A DNA stretch of 64,000 nt, from positions 1-64,000 of the forward strand of contig JAUXRI010000313.1 of NCBI GenBank assembly GCA_030681895.1. The letters run 5' to 3'. Within the stretch, counting starts at the first letter, position 1. The number at the start of each line of letters is the position of its first letter. The notes below the pieces were generated by a model, which had not been told where the DNA came from, ran no database searches, and worked only from the letters and a program-made list of their open reading frames with translations. Origin of the DNA: Myxococcales bacterium. Its GTDB lineage: Bacteria; Myxococcota; Myxococcia; Myxococcales; Myxococcaceae. A program made the translations under genes and the position numbers. Below are positions 33,313 to 41,675 of this stretch, one piece after another.

Positions 33313-34148
33313 GGGGCTGCTCCTGTGGTGCCGGCGGGAGGTGCCGGTGGGTTCAACGACACGATGAACGCGGTGAGCTGCCACCGCTGTTCGACTGACA
33401 ACGACGCTGCGAAGCCGGGCATCGGCGTTCCATCGAGGCCGGTGCTGATGGCTCTGAAGATGTCTTCGGGGCGGCGACCGCCTTTGAAGGTGTCGGCGCG
33501 GTGCAGGTTCGCGGGCGGCACCTTCTTTCCGAGGTGCGCGCCCGAGACGTAGACGAGCCCCGGAGCGGCCGGCCCATCGCCCTTGCCCTGCATGCCGTGG
33601 CAGACGAAGCACGCGCCGCCCGACATGAAGACGCCCTGGCCCGCCGGCGCCATCGAGGCGAGTTGCGCAGGCGGTGCAGGCAGGTCGACGGCGGTGCCCG
33701 GCTTCTCGGCCTTGAAGCGCGGTGAGAACGTCTTGAGGTGCGCCACCACCGCCCACACCTCGCGGTCCGAGAGGAAGGTGAACGCGGGCATGCCGACGCC
33801 CGGGCGAAACCCGCGGCGAATGGAACCGAAGAGGTCGGCGTCGAGCGGCAGCGCGCCGAGTGGCGTGGAGCGGATGATGAACTGGCCCGTGGTGAAGTCG
33901 CGCGGCGGAATCGCGAGGAACTTCCCTTCGCGGCCGACGCCATCGCCCTTTTCACCGTGACAGCCCACGCACGCGCCTCGGTACACGCGCGCGCCCAGCT
34001 CCAGCAGGTCGGGCGTCGTGGGTGGCGCGGCGCCTGGCGAAGTGGGCCACGTCGTGACGACGCGCTTCGGCGCCGCCTGTGCCTGGGCCCCGATGATGAG
34101 GAGCATCGCGACGACGCGCGCCGCTATTTCTGGTGACAAGTTCTGCAT
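33309..34148 (-). CDS. Di-haem cytochrome c (class I-like)
   Basis: 279 residues. ATG at 34148 starts MQNLSPEIAARVVAMLLIIG followed by AQAQA, a signal peptide. Two class I-type haem c domains: CVGCHGEKGDGVG (~50) and CFVCHGMQGKGDG (~160), each followed by a possible Met ligand (GMPAF; TPMPGF). This is like periplasmic shuttle cytochromes that pass electrons between quinol oxidoreductases and multihaem proteins. Overlaps the 8-haem gene upstream by 25 bp and couples to 33312 downstream. Confidence 0.88.
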   Translation of the reverse strand: MQNLSPEIAARVVAMLLIIGAQAQAAPKRVVTTWPTSPGAAPPTTPDLLELGARVYRGACVGCHGEKGDGVGREGKFLAIPPRDFTTGQFIIRSTPLGALPLDADLFGSIRRGFRPGVGMPAFTFLSDREVWAVVAHLKTFSPRFKAEKPGTAVDLPAPPAQLASMAPAGQGVFMSGGACFVCHGMQGKGDGPAAPGLVYVSGAHLGKKVPPANLHRADTFKGGRRPEDIFRAISTGLDGTPMPGFAASLSVEQRWQLTAFIVSLNPPAPPAGTTGAAP

Positions 34149-35071
34149 AGGGATTCCCGGGTGGTGACGTCGAACTGCCAGAGGAAGCGCGCCTTCGCGG
34201 CGTGCGGGTTGTGACAAGCGGGGCACGCGAACTCGGTGCGCTCTTTGAGCGGGTGCGGGCGCTGCTGCAGTGGATGCGAGTCGCCGTACGCGAAGCCCAC
34301 CACCACGTGCCGCTCGCCGCGCTTCTCGATGTGACACGAGGTGCACAGGTCGTACGCGCGCTGCTTGAGCCAGAACGGCTCGTCGCTGCCGTGCGGGTCG
34401 TGACAGGTGGTGCATCGGCCCGCTGCCGCAGGTCCATGACGAACGGCCTTCGTCGCCATCGTCGCCTTCACGTCGAGGTGGCACGAGAAGCAGGTGTCTT
34501 GAATGGGCCAGCGCACCGCGTACCGGGTCGGCGCGCTCCGTTCGTCGTGGCACGCGAGGCACGCGCCCTGGAGCACGGGCCCGTGCATCACCTTTCGCTG
34601 CGTCACCTCTGCGTGGCAGCTCCCGCACATCGTCGCTGGCGTGACGCCCGCGTCGGGGAGCGGCGGACCCATCACGTGGCAGCCTCGGCACGTCGCCTCG
34701 ACGTCGGGGCGGTGAATGGTGCCCGCGCCGAAGCCCATCGCGTCGACGCCCGGCGGCAGCGGGCCCGTCGTCAGGTAGCGGGCGATGACGGCCTCCGACT
34801 CCGCGCCTGCGTCGACGCCGGGAGCGGTGGCTGTCACCACGTTGCGGCCCGGCTTCAACGCGACGAGGCAGTGCGCCACCCGTGCGCCACCGTCGACTCC
34901 GAAGCGCGCGTCCGACGTGCAGCTCGCCTCGCCTCCATTCACCGTCAGCCGGAACGCGCCTTCTGCTTCGACGAAGACGTGCACGCGCTCCCGCGTCGTC
35001 TGCGCGACGGCACCAGGCGCCACCAGGCGCGGCGCCGCCGACAGCACGAGCGTCAGGAGCGCGACCGTCAT
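34124..35071 (-). CDS. Octahaem c-type cytochrome
   Basis: 315 residues from the ATG at 35071, giving signal peptide MTVALLTLVLSAAPRLVAPG. A ~100-residue beta-type domain (HVFVEAEGAFRLTVNGGEAS) precedes eight haem motifs: CRGCH, CGSCH, CLACH, CFSCH, CTTCH, CTSCH, CPACH, CRTCH. Spacing with conserved HDPHGS and CHNPHA pairs is typical of the multihaem family around Geobacter Omc-type proteins. The leading beta domain, not usual in these cytochromes, could dock to the barrel. ATGA overlap with the upstream gene. Confidence 0.9.
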   Translation of the reverse strand: MTVALLTLVLSAAPRLVAPGAVAQTTRERVHVFVEAEGAFRLTVNGGEASCTSDARFGVDGGARVAHCLVALKPGRNVVTATAPGVDAGAESEAVIARYLTTGPLPPGVDAMGFGAGTIHRPDVEATCRGCHVMGPPLPDAGVTPATMCGSCHAEVTQRKVMHGPVLQGACLACHDERSAPTRYAVRWPIQDTCFSCHLDVKATMATKAVRHGPAAAGRCTTCHDPHGSDEPFWLKQRAYDLCTSCHIEKRGERHVVVGFAYGDSHPLQQRPHPLKERTEFACPACHNPHAAKARFLWQFDVTTRESLCRTCHQK

Positions 35072-36210
35072 CGCGGGTTCTCCTGTCGTTGGGTGCGGTC
35101 GTATTTGCGTTCGGCGTGACAGCCCGGCCAGCAGCTGCCGCCCGTCGTCGTCTTCTTGTAGTTGAGGAGGAACTCCCAGCCGCCGAACGGCGTGGTGGTG
35201 CGAATGTGCTTCGCGTTCTCCGAGGCGTGCACGTCGTGGCAGAGCCGGCAGGTGCGGCCTTTGTCGAACTTGTTCACGTGCCGGAAGTGCAGGTTCTCGT
35301 CGGCGTTGCGGAAACCGGTGACGCCGCCACGCAACAGCCGCATGCCGCCGTCGCTCGCCGCCCACGAGAGGTCGATCGCCGGGTCTGCGTTGCTGACGGG
35401 CTTCTCGGTGAGCTGCTTCTCCATCACCAGCCGTGCGTCGTGACAGCGGAAGCACAGGCCGTACTCTTCGAGCGCATTGGAGAACGGCGCGTACAGCGTC
35501 GAAGGGTACGAGCCCTTGAGCATGCGGAACTCGCCGGTGCCGTGCGGCTCGTGACAGTCCTGGCAGCGGCCTTCACGCACCGGGCCATGGCGCATGGTGC
35601 CGCCGTCGTGCTGGTCGAGCCACGCCTTCAGGTTCATCAATTCCTTGTCGGGCGCCTGCTGCGGCTTGTCGTGACACGTCAGGCACACCTTCTCGGGCGG
35701 CCAGTCGTGCAGCCGCTTCTCGTGGTCCGACTGGTGGGCGTCGTGACACGACACGCAGACCTTCGGGTTCTGCTTCGGGTCGAGCGCGCCGTGCTTCGTC
35801 GCCGACGCCTCGTGCTGCATGCGCTTCGAGGGGTGGCAGCGCGTGCAGGTCTCGAACACCGGCTGTCTCAGCCGCGCCTGCTCGTTCGACGCGTGTGGAT
35901 CGTGGCAGTCGAGGCAGAGGCCTTCGTTCACCGGCGGGTGCAGCACCTTGAGCGTGTCGCGCGTCGAGTGGCACTGCGCACACAGCAGCTTCCCTTCGGC
36001 GAGCAGCTCGAAGGTGTGCGCCGTCTGCGAGGTGGAGACGTGACAGCCCAGGCACAGGCCGTTCTTCACGGGTGGATGCACCACCTTCTTGTTCGCCCAC
36101 GCGTCGGCGTGGCAGGTGCGGCAGTCATCGCCCGGGCCGTTCGGAGCTGCCGCGAGCGCAGACGTCGCCATCAGCGCCCACGCCACCGACCAGCGCGTGG
36201 CGCGCCTCAT
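35068..36210 (-). CDS. 11-haem c-type cytochrome with terminal CX3CH
   Basis: 380 residues from the ATG at 36210; signal peptide MRRATRWSVAWALMATSALA. Ten CXXCH motifs: CRTCH, CLGCH, CAQCH, CLDCH, CTRCH, CVSCH, CLTCH, CQDCH, CFRCH, CRLCH, and at the C-terminus CWPGCH, i.e. C-x3-C-H. DNA confirms the extra residue. HDPHAS and HEPHGT precede paired motifs as in other deca-haem-like proteins. Probably a chain of closely packed haems crossing the periplasm or inside the barrel. ATGA overlaps on both sides. Confidence 0.9.
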   Translation of the reverse strand: MRRATRWSVAWALMATSALAAAPNGPGDDCRTCHADAWANKKVVHPPVKNGLCLGCHVSTSQTAHTFELLAEGKLLCAQCHSTRDTLKVLHPPVNEGLCLDCHDPHASNEQARLRQPVFETCTRCHPSKRMQHEASATKHGALDPKQNPKVCVSCHDAHQSDHEKRLHDWPPEKVCLTCHDKPQQAPDKELMNLKAWLDQHDGGTMRHGPVREGRCQDCHEPHGTGEFRMLKGSYPSTLYAPFSNALEEYGLCFRCHDARLVMEKQLTEKPVSNADPAIDLSWAASDGGMRLLRGGVTGFRNADENLHFRHVNKFDKGRTCRLCHDVHASENAKHIRTTTPFGGWEFLLNYKKTTTGGSCWPGCHAERKYDRTQRQENPR

Positions 36211-36947
36211 TTGCGGTGGCAGCCGAGACACAGTTCGCTCCGTTCTTTGGGAAGTCGCAGGAAGTACGTGTTGGGCGTGCCGTGCGGGTCGTGGCACGAG
36301 ACGCACTCGACGCCCGAGGTGCCGCGCAGCACGTCGAAGCCAGAGGTGTCGCTCACCAGCTTGAGGCCACGCGTGCGCGGGTCTGGCACCCACTCCGTCG
36401 AGTCGATGGGCACTGCGCGCGGCCCGAAGCCCTTGTACTCGGCGCCCGTTCCATCGAGCGGGTACGGCACCGACACCGGGTGGTTCGCCATCACCTCGGA
36501 GCTCCACATCTGCGGCGTGAACAAAGCAGGGCCGTTGCGGCCGCTTCGCATCGAGTCGGTGCCCGCGATGGGGTCGTCCTTGAGCGAGCCCGAGGCCGCG
36601 CGGTGGGTGATGTTGATGCTCGAGACGGTGCCGTCGTGACACGACAGACAACGCAGCGTGCTCCCGGCCCAGCGCAGCGCGAGCGGAGGCCCGGCGGGGT
36701 CCGCACGAACGTCGAGCGCCGTGTTCCGCCCCTTCAGCGACACGTCCCACCGCGGCCCCTTGCGCACCATCTCGAGCCGGTTCGGCACGTGACAGAGCTG
36801 GCAGAGGTCGGTGCCCTCGCTCATCGGCCGCGACATGGGCCCGAAGAAGTTGTGCATCGAGCCGTCGAGGCGTGAGGGCGCCTTGTTCATCGCGACGACC
36901 GTCTGCTGGAGCGCGAGCGCGCTCACGATGGTGAGGAGCGCGCTCAT
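36207..36947 (-). CDS. Tetrahaem c-type cytochrome
   Basis: 246 residues. The N-terminus MSALLTIVSALALQQTVVA is a short signal peptide. Haem motifs: CQLCH (~49), CLSCH (~100), CVSCH (~215), CLGCH (~242). Sequence parallels 32557-33312 (CLSCHDGTVSS; SGVECVSCHDPHGTPNTYF), so the two are paralogues in one operon. Together they may be terminal or shuttle units with different partners. ATGA overlaps with both neighbours. Confidence 0.88.
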   Translation of the reverse strand: MSALLTIVSALALQQTVVAMNKAPSRLDGSMHNFFGPMSRPMSEGTDLCQLCHVPNRLEMVRKGPRWDVSLKGRNTALDVRADPAGPPLALRWAGSTLRCLSCHDGTVSSINITHRAASGSLKDDPIAGTDSMRSGRNGPALFTPQMWSSEVMANHPVSVPYPLDGTGAEYKGFGPRAVPIDSTEWVPDPRTRGLKLVSDTSGFDVLRGTSGVECVSCHDPHGTPNTYFLRLPKERSELCLGCHRK

Positions 36948-38896
36948 GGGTTGGGTGGCCGATAGCGGGACTTGTCCCCGTCCATCGCCTCGTCTTTGTC
37001 GTGACAGCCCGCGAAGCAGTACGGGTCACCGGCCGGCGTTCGTCCGTAGCGGGGCCGCGCCGGGTTGTCGCCGTACCAGGGGTCAGCACCTTTGCCTGGC
37101 GGGAACCGCCGCACCGTCGGCGCGAAGTTCACCAGGTGGGTCGGCGTGCCCGGCGGCAGGTTGCGGTAGTCGGTGTTCGTCGCCGCGACGTTGCTGTGCA
37201 CGTTGTAGTGGCACTCGTGGCAGCTGGCGTTCGTGCGGTCGACGAGGTGCACCTGGTGCAAATTGCCGCGCCCCGCGCCGACGCCGCCTGACTGGAAGAA
37301 GTTGCTGCGACTACCGCGCAGCCTCGCCTCGTCGTGACACAGGAAGCACAGCGCGAAGTTGTTCTGGTTGTAGCCACCGAAGGGCGGCGCGTTGGCACCG
37401 ACGGCAGTGCTGTAGTTCGCGCGCAGCATTCGCTGGTTCGCCGAGCCGTGCGGGCCTTTGGGACCCGATGCGCTGTTGCGCGCGCTACCCGCCGTGTTCG
37501 CGGTGGCTTCGTTGTTGTGACAGTCGGTGCACAGCACGGTCGAGAAGCGCGACATGCGGTTGCCCTGCCAATCGAGCCCGCGCAGCTGCCCATCGGGCAC
37601 GTCGAGCACGTTGTTCAAGTAGGTCGAGCTGTTCCGCCCTGGCCCTGCGACGGGATGAAACGCGTCGTTGGTGGGCTGGAACTCGAGGCGCTTGTTGCTT
37701 CCCGAAGGAGGCCGCGTCGGCGCTGGCGGAATCATCGTGGCGAACGAGTCGCCATGGCAGCGGAAGCAGACCTCGTATTGCTGAAGGTCGGTGCCGGCGT
37801 TGTCGACGACGGTCGCTCCCGAAATCGAGATGCCCTTCATGCCCTCGTGCACGTTGCCGGGCAGCGCCTGCACCTGGTGCGGGTTGTGACAGTCGGCGCA
37901 CTCGACGTGCTTCTGCGGGTTCAGCACCTGCTCGGGCTCCGGCAGCTTCGCGGTGAAGACGGGCTGGTGCTCGTCGAGCTTGAGGCCGAACGGGTGGCGG
38001 CTGGCCTTCGTCGCTTCGCTCTGCACGTCAGGCGCGGCGCGGCCACGGCCCGGGTCGACGCCAGTGCCGCCAGGACGGTGACACGAGAAACAGACGTTCT
38101 CTTCGCTCCACGGCAGCGGCGTCGCCGAGAGGTTCTGCGTGGTGAGGAGCTTCGTCGGCCCCTCACCGTTGTGCGGCTTGTGACAGGCGAGACAGCCGAG
38201 GTCGCCGACCGTCTGCGCGCCCGTCGCAGGGTAGGGCGCCGCGGAGGCCTCGTGCCGGCTGCCGAGCCAGCCCTGCTTCGGGTGGCAGGTGATGCAGAGC
38301 GCGCCGCGCAGGTTGCTCTTCACCAGGAACTTCGGCGTCGCGAGGTGCGGGTCGTGACACGACGTGCACTGCACCGAGTCCTTCGCGGCCGTGGTGCCGG
38401 CGTGCAGCTTCACCGCGTCGCCGTTGGGAGGCGCCACCACCTCGGGGTCGGTCGACGGAATCGGCAGCGACACCGGGTGGTCGTTGCGCAGGTCGGTGCC
38501 GAGGTTGCGCGGGCCGGCCGGCATGGTGGTGACGCCGCTCTGCATCGCGACGCTGGCGGGCCGCGTGGCCTCGAGGTTCAACAGGGAGCCGAGCGCGAGC
38601 GCGCCGTCGTGACAGGACAGACAGAGCCGGGTGGTGCCGTTGGGCCGGTTGGGTGGCGCCTCGAGCGTCGAGGAGCCGTACAGCGTGTAGAGGTTGCCGC
38701 CCGCCTGGTAGCCGAGGTCGCGGTTCCAGATGGCGCGCGACTGCGAGGCGCCGTGCGGCACGTGACAGAAGACACACACCTGCGTCTCGCTCTGCGCGCG
38801 CACCGTGTTCGTCGTCGTCGCCGAGAGGTTGTGGCGCGTGTTGCGCACGTCGGCCTGGCCGAGCACGCCCACCAGCACGAGCGAGAGGAGCGTCAT
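36944..38896 (-). CDS. 12-haem c-type cytochrome with terminal CX3CH
   Basis: 650 residues. N-terminus MTLLSLVLVGVLGQADVRNT is a marginal signal peptide. Eleven CXXCH motifs: CVFCH, CLSCH, CTSCH, CITCH, CLACH, CFSCH, CADCH, CFRCH, CTDCH, CFLCH, CHECH, plus CFAGCH (C-x3-C-H) near residue 628. The spread of motifs over 650 residues with Pro/Gly-rich spacers suggests an extended surface-exposed cytochrome, the largest in the operon and a candidate terminal reductase or inter-cell conduit. First of the cytochrome genes in transcription order. Confidence 0.9.
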   Translation of the reverse strand: MTLLSLVLVGVLGQADVRNTRHNLSATTTNTVRAQSETQVCVFCHVPHGASQSRAIWNRDLGYQAGGNLYTLYGSSTLEAPPNRPNGTTRLCLSCHDGALALGSLLNLEATRPASVAMQSGVTTMPAGPRNLGTDLRNDHPVSLPIPSTDPEVVAPPNGDAVKLHAGTTAAKDSVQCTSCHDPHLATPKFLVKSNLRGALCITCHPKQGWLGSRHEASAAPYPATGAQTVGDLGCLACHKPHNGEGPTKLLTTQNLSATPLPWSEENVCFSCHRPGGTGVDPGRGRAAPDVQSEATKASRHPFGLKLDEHQPVFTAKLPEPEQVLNPQKHVECADCHNPHQVQALPGNVHEGMKGISISGATVVDNAGTDLQQYEVCFRCHGDSFATMIPPAPTRPPSGSNKRLEFQPTNDAFHPVAGPGRNSSTYLNNVLDVPDGQLRGLDWQGNRMSRFSTVLCTDCHNNEATANTAGSARNSASGPKGPHGSANQRMLRANYSTAVGANAPPFGGYNQNNFALCFLCHDEARLRGSRSNFFQSGGVGAGRGNLHQVHLVDRTNASCHECHYNVHSNVAATNTDYRNLPPGTPTHLVNFAPTVRRFPPGKGADPWYGDNPARPRYGRTPAGDPYCFAGCHDKDEAMDGDKSRYRPPNP

Positions 38897-39945
38897 CGCG
38901 CCTCCGTGACGCGCGCCGTGATTGCCGGCACGACTGGCACCGGCTCGATGACGAAGACCTGCACGCGCGCGTTCCAGGTGTCGGCGACGTAGATCCTGCC
39001 CTGCGCGTCCGAGGTGATGCCCGCAGGCAACCAGAACCGGCCGTCGGTGACGCCGCTCCCGCCGAAGACGCCGACCAGCTCGCCGCTCGTGTCGAAGCCC
39101 TGCACCACGTCGAAGGCGCCCTCGACGACCCAGAGCGTGCCGCGCGAGTCGATGGTGACGCCCTTGCTGCGCGGGAGGTCTCCGACGGTGTCGCCCAGCC
39201 CGCCGAGCGTGCCCACCACCTCGAGCTGCTCGTCGAAGTGCTGCACCCGGAAGTTCATGCTGTCGGTGACGAAGAGGTGGCCGCGCGCGTCGACGGCGAC
39301 GTGGGTGGGGAAGTTGAACGCGCCGAGCGCCTCACCTCGCGCGCCGATGCGAAGCGGCGCCGCGCCCGACACCGAGACGACGTGCACGCAGTGCAGGCCC
39401 GCGTCGACGACGAAGAGGCGCCCACGCGCGGCGTCGAAGGCGAGGCCCGTGGGACGAGAGAAGACGGGGAGCTTCCACTCGAGCGGCCGTCGTTCACCCG
39501 TCTTCGCGTCGAACCCGACGAGCGTCGCGAGCGTTCCGTCGGCCACCGCGAGCATCTCTCCGACGAAGGCCACCGCGAGCGGGTTCGTCAGCCCCTCGCG
39601 CAGCTCGAGGTCCGTGCCGTCGGCGGGCAGGTAGAGCCGCACGGCGCGCACCCCAGGGTCCGTCACGGCAACGCGTCCATCTGCGGCCACGGCGACGCCG
39701 AAGGGACGGTAGAGCGCGTGCGAGGCCTCGGTGCCGGTGAGCCACTGCCAGAAGCGCGTGAAGGCGTTCTTCTCGATGCCGAGGTGCTCGGGCAGCTCCA
39801 GCGAGCCGACGAAGCGCACCTGCTGGCCCGAGGCCTTGAGCCACGTCGGGTCGTTGGGGCGGCGCTCTCCGACGCGGCGAACGGGCACGCTCGCGCACCC
39901 ACTGGCGAGGGCGACGGCGACGGCGGTGGCGAAGAGCGAGCGCAT
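38893..39945 (-). CDS. NHL-repeat lipoprotein
   Basis: 350 residues from the ATG at 39945: signal MRSLFATAVAVALASGC with lipid-anchored Cys17. Six-bladed NHL beta-propeller: repeated units such as YRPFGVAVAADGRVAVTDPG, NFPTHVAVDARGHLFVTDSM and WLPAGITSDAQGRIYVADTW. NHL proteins accompany porin-cytochrome loci of metal-reducing deltaproteobacteria, where they may hold the complex together on the surface. 4-bp overlap with the cytochrome gene at 38896 and 2 bp after the barrel gene. Confidence 0.87.
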   Translation of the reverse strand: MRSLFATAVAVALASGCASVPVRRVGERRPNDPTWLKASGQQVRFVGSLELPEHLGIEKNAFTRFWQWLTGTEASHALYRPFGVAVAADGRVAVTDPGVRAVRLYLPADGTDLELREGLTNPLAVAFVGEMLAVADGTLATLVGFDAKTGERRPLEWKLPVFSRPTGLAFDAARGRLFVVDAGLHCVHVVSVSGAAPLRIGARGEALGAFNFPTHVAVDARGHLFVTDSMNFRVQHFDEQLEVVGTLGGLGDTVGDLPRSKGVTIDSRGTLWVVEGAFDVVQGFDTSGELVGVFGGSGVTDGRFWLPAGITSDAQGRIYVADTWNARVQVFVIEPVPVVPAITARVTEAR

Positions 39946-39947
39946 GA

Positions 39948-41675
39948 TCAGAAGTCGAAGGGCCGGGACAACGAGAGGCGAACCAGGTGCTGCGTGGTGA
40001 CGAAGCCGGCGGTGTCGTTGCGCATCACGTTCCACGTGAGCTGCGACGTGAAGCGACCGACCCTCGCGGTGAGGCCGACGTTGCCGCCGTACGTCGTCAG
40101 CGGCCGCCCGCCGTCGAGCACCGTCCACGCCGCGAGGCCGCCGGCCTGCGCGTCGAAGATGGGAGAGATGGGCACCAGCGCGTTCGCCGTCACCTGCGTC
40201 ACCTCACGGGCAGTGAGCGGGGGCCCGAAGCTGAAGGTCGCCGCCGGCAACACCGCGAGGCCGCGCGCGTGGCGGGCGTCGACCCCGGCGGTGCCACGGC
40301 CAATCGTGGTGTGCACGCCGGCGCCGATGGTGAAGGCCTGCTCCCGCAGCGTCGCGATGCCGCCGCTCGAGAGGTCGATGTAGTCGCGATACCCGTCGTC
40401 CCACGCGACGAGCAGGTTGAGCTCTCCGCGTGTCGGCAGGCGGACCCGGCCGTTGGCGCGAGCGTGGTGCTCGGTGCGATTTCCTCCGCGGCCCATCGGC
40501 GCCCGCACCAGCGCGAGGCGGTAGTCGAGCTGTGCGTCGAACCGCTCGAAGCCGATGGTGCCGAGCGACGCTCCAGTCTCGAACGCCCCCAGCCACCCGT
40601 CCTTCAGGCCGACGCAGTTCGCGCAGTGTTGCGCCATCGCGCCGACGGACACTCCCGGGCGAACGGGCCCGAGCGGACGGCCGTACCCGGCCCTCGCCGA
40701 ACCTCCTGCCGTCGAGCCCGTCTGCGTCGTCGCGCTCGTCGTCGCGAAGCCCACGTCGCCAGAGGCCGAGAGCCGGAGCTCGTGCTGCTCGAGCGGTTGC
40801 CACGCCGCTCCCACCGCCGCTGCGCCTTGCGTGCCCGTGGCCGAGTCGAGGCGAACGTCACTGAGGCGCGCGGTGGCGTCGGTGAAGAAGCGCGCCGTCC
40901 ATCGCTGTTGGTGGCCCAGCCGCACCGTGCGTTCGACCATCGAGCGCGGCGCGTTCGGCAACAGCAACACCAGCCGACTGCGGTCGACGCTCTCGGCGAG
41001 CACCGTGGTGGTGTGCTTCGGCGACGTCCACGACAGCAGCAGGTTTGCGCCCAGCCACTCACCGACGGCGGTGCGGGCCTCTTGCGTGACGCGCGCGGTG
41101 GCCGTCACCTGATGCGCGTCGAAGCTCTTGTACAGCGTCGCCGTCAGCGTTCGTCGCACGTCGCCCAGCGGCGTCGTCGTGCCGAAGCCGGTGAAGTGGT
41201 GTTGCTCGGCGTCGAGGCGAAGGCCTGGCAACACCTTGTACGGCTCGAGGTGAACGTTGGCGCCGTAGGCGAGCGACTCGCGGCCACCGAGCGTCGCGAA
41301 GGACTGCGGGCTGCCGTCGGTGAGCGTGCCCCGCACGTACAGACGCAGCGGCAGGGCGCGACGCGGGAAGAGCCCCACCGAGAGGTCGACGGTCGCGGCG
41401 CGGCCCGACATCAGCGAGCCCGAGTCACCGAAGGCGTTCACGTTCATCCCCTCGAAGCCCGCGCCCAGCAGCAGCGCGTTCGGGCCGAAGGGCGTGCCGG
41501 CGTAGTGAAGCCCGAGGTTCTCGGAGATGAGGAGCGAGCGTGTGCCCGTCGTCGCGCCGTTCGCGCCGGTCGCCTCGAACGTCTGCGCCTGGCCCTGCGC
41601 CGCCGCGAAGCCGAACACGCCGGCCTGCGCGACCGTCGCGATGCAGCACGCGCTGATGACGGCCCAGCGCACCAC
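39948..41675 (-). CDS. Outer-membrane beta-barrel protein (porin of the cytochrome conduit)
   Basis: 575 residues starting with GTG at 41675; signal peptide VRWAVISACCIATVAQA. The rest is a long series of alternating hydrophobic beta strands (GANVHLEPYKVLPGLRLDAE, RTLTATLYKSFDAHQVTATA, HHARANGRVRLPTRGELNLL) and ends in RPFDF, a terminal aromatic signal for BAM insertion. About 20-26 strands, as in Geobacter OmbB and MtrB-type barrels that sheath a multihaem cytochrome. No haem motif except a stray CANC. Its position between the NHL genes and the cytochromes supports the role of the outer-membrane sheath. Confidence 0.82.
   Translation of the reverse strand: MVRWAVISACCIATVAQAGVFGFAAAQGQAQTFEATGANGATTGTRSLLISENLGLHYAGTPFGPNALLLGAGFEGMNVNAFGDSGSLMSGRAATVDLSVGLFPRRALPLRLYVRGTLTDGSPQSFATLGGRESLAYGANVHLEPYKVLPGLRLDAEQHHFTGFGTTTPLGDVRRTLTATLYKSFDAHQVTATARVTQEARTAVGEWLGANLLLSWTSPKHTTTVLAESVDRSRLVLLLPNAPRSMVERTVRLGHQQRWTARFFTDATARLSDVRLDSATGTQGAAAVGAAWQPLEQHELRLSASGDVGFATTSATTQTGSTAGGSARAGYGRPLGPVRPGVSVGAMAQHCANCVGLKDGWLGAFETGASLGTIGFERFDAQLDYRLALVRAPMGRGGNRTEHHARANGRVRLPTRGELNLLVAWDDGYRDYIDLSSGGIATLREQAFTIGAGVHTTIGRGTAGVDARHARGLAVLPAATFSFGPPLTAREVTQVTANALVPISPIFDAQAGGLAAWTVLDGGRPLTTYGGNVGLTARVGRFTSQLTWNVMRNDTAGFVTTQHLVRLSLSRPFDF

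Noticed and set aside
34882..36639. Plus-strand frames up to 585 codons across the cytochrome genes
   Set aside because: Opposite to genes with many verified haem motifs; contain Arg/His runs without structure.
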